DNA of 64,000 nt from Actinomadura barringtoniae. Lineage in GTDB: Bacteria; Actinomycetota; Actinomycetes; Streptosporangiales; Streptosporangiaceae. The position numbers and the translations under genes were made by a program. The DNA lies in the NCBI RefSeq assembly GCF_017573505.1, contig NZ_JAGEOJ010000023.1:62001-126000 (forward strand), written 5' to 3'. Positions 63,355 to 64,000 of this stretch are shown here, piece after piece (within the stretch, counting starts at the first letter, position 1; each line of letters opens with the position of its first letter). The notes under the pieces were generated by a model that worked only from the letters and a program-made list of their open reading frames with translations, was not told the DNA's origin and did no database searches.

Positions 63355-64000
63355 AGCTCGATGAGTTCGAAGGGGATCGCCTGCGGGACGCCCGCCTCCT
63401 GACCGGCCGGTTCGGCGAGGCCGCGGAGGAATCCCTCCGGGTCGAAGTCGGCGCCGAGGTTGTCGAAGTAGATCTTGTGCGCCCGCAGCGAGGCGATGCC
63501 CGCCTCCAGGTGCCCGGTCACGTCGACGTAGTGGGCGGCCTGCGGCGATCCGCCGAACAGCGCGAACCGCACGCCCTGCCACGGCTCCATCTCCAGGTCG
63601 CGGAACACCCACCGGTTGGCGGCGTCGCGCACCGCGTCGGCGACCGCGAGGCCCAGCACGCGGTGGTCGGCCATGTTGAAGCCCTCCCCGCCGGTGAACG
63701 TCTCGCGGAAGTTGACCGACAGCACCACCTCGGGGCGGTGCCGCCGGATCGCGCGGGCCAGTTCGCGGCGGAGCGGCAGGCCGTACTCCAGCATGCCGTC
63801 GGGCAGGTCGAGGAATTCGACCGTGTCCACGCCGACGTGCGCCGCCGCCTCGATCTGCTCGCGGGTCCTGATCGCCGCCACGTCGTCGGGGTCCATCGAG
63901 TCGATCCCCGCCTCGCCGCGCGTCGCGAGCACCTCCACGACGTCCTTGCCCTGCGAGGTCCACTTGGCGACGGCGGTCGACCCGCCGTACTCCAGATCAT
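63351..64000 (-). CDS. PIG-L family deacetylase (MshB/Mca/LmbE-like), 5'-truncated
   Basis: The frame is open to the window edge; the first codons seen are DLEYGGSTAVAKWTSQGKDV, which immediately follow the AHPDD zinc motif expected just outside. Further family parts are present: VLATRGEAGI, TREQIEAAAHVGV, FLDLPDG, IRRHRPEVVLS, MADHRVLGLAVADAVRDAANR (zinc-ligand His in ADHR). Members deacetylate N-acetylglucosamine-type substrates such as GlcNAc-Ins in mycothiol synthesis or mycothiol conjugates. The exact substrate cannot be determined from the remaining 216 codons. Confidence 0.88.
   Translation of the reverse strand, partial: DLEYGGSTAVAKWTSQGKDVVEVLATRGEAGIDSMDPDDVAAIRTREQIEAAAHVGVDTVEFLDLPDGMLEYGLPLRRELARAIRRHRPEVVLSVNFRETFTGGEGFNMADHRVLGLAVADAVRDAANRWVFRDLEMEPWQGVRFALFGGSPQAAHYVDVTGHLEAGIASLRAHKIYFDNLGADFDPEGFLRGLAEPAGQEAGVPQAIPFELIEL

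Overview
The window is chromosomal DNA from a high-GC actinomycete, most likely a filamentous member of the Streptosporangiales (Actinomadura or a close relative; this is inferred from gene content, not tested). Actinobacterial hallmarks include SepH, DUF3710, DUF4193, DUF397/XRE pairs, a DUF6879 protein, a MAB_1171c-type membrane protein, an iron-sulphur type coproporphyrin ferrochelatase, an F420-type LLM oxidoreductase, and strongly G/C-ending codons. No rRNA, tRNA, CRISPR array, prophage or insertion sequence was seen.

Layout. 1-10.6 kb: the end of a type II NADH dehydrogenase, a giant SARP/NB-ARC/TPR regulator followed by a membrane NACHT protein (two STAND NTPases in a row), a DrrAB-type ABC exporter, and a pair of bacterial PH-domain membrane proteins. 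10.6-22.3 kb: the cell-division regulator sepH, a membrane protein with NAT-type repeats, a sugar-lactone-oxidase-like flavoenzyme, an MFS transporter, a lytic-transglycosylase-like protein with an unusual central module, hemH and an inositol-phosphatase-family gene (overlapping), an unlisted 58-residue gene, and an OmpR-type two-component pair.

22.3-29.3 kb: three consecutive membrane Ser/Thr kinases on the minus strand. Two are close paralogues in which the kinase is joined through one membrane helix to a complete oligopeptide-binding (SBP family 5) domain; the third carries a different outer domain. 29.7-37.5 kb: DUF4193, a conserved unknown, valS, a TetR, a DUF574-type methyltransferase and a secreted repeat protein. 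37.5-43.1 kb: XRE, DUF397, anti-sigma-like ATPase, MAB_1171c and ImmA/IrrE genes that resemble developmental (whiJ/abaA-type) loci, with a cluster of CTTGCA-type repeats. 43.3-50.1 kb: lipid-type catabolic genes (alpha/beta hydrolase, SDR, ferritin-like metal hydrolase, LLM oxidoreductase with a divergent TetR and two operators, and two overlapping acyl-CoA dehydrogenases). 50.2-52.8 kb: a second XRE/DUF397/DUF6879 unit with the same CTTGC motif.

52.8-58.2 kb: a P450, a YidC-like insertase and an operon with 4-base overlaps in which MauE-like and MauD-like redox proteins precede a Tat-exported protein with 12 cysteines. This is the best candidate for an undescribed system: the architecture matches methylamine dehydrogenase light-chain maturation, but no heavy-chain gene is present. 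A downstream gene of the operon appears to be split by an in-frame TGA. 58.6-64 kb: dut, DUF3710, a second DrrAB exporter, azlCD behind a 27-bp palindrome, a 26-residue basic protein that resembles ribosomal protein bL37, and the 3' part of a PIG-L deacetylase that runs off the window.
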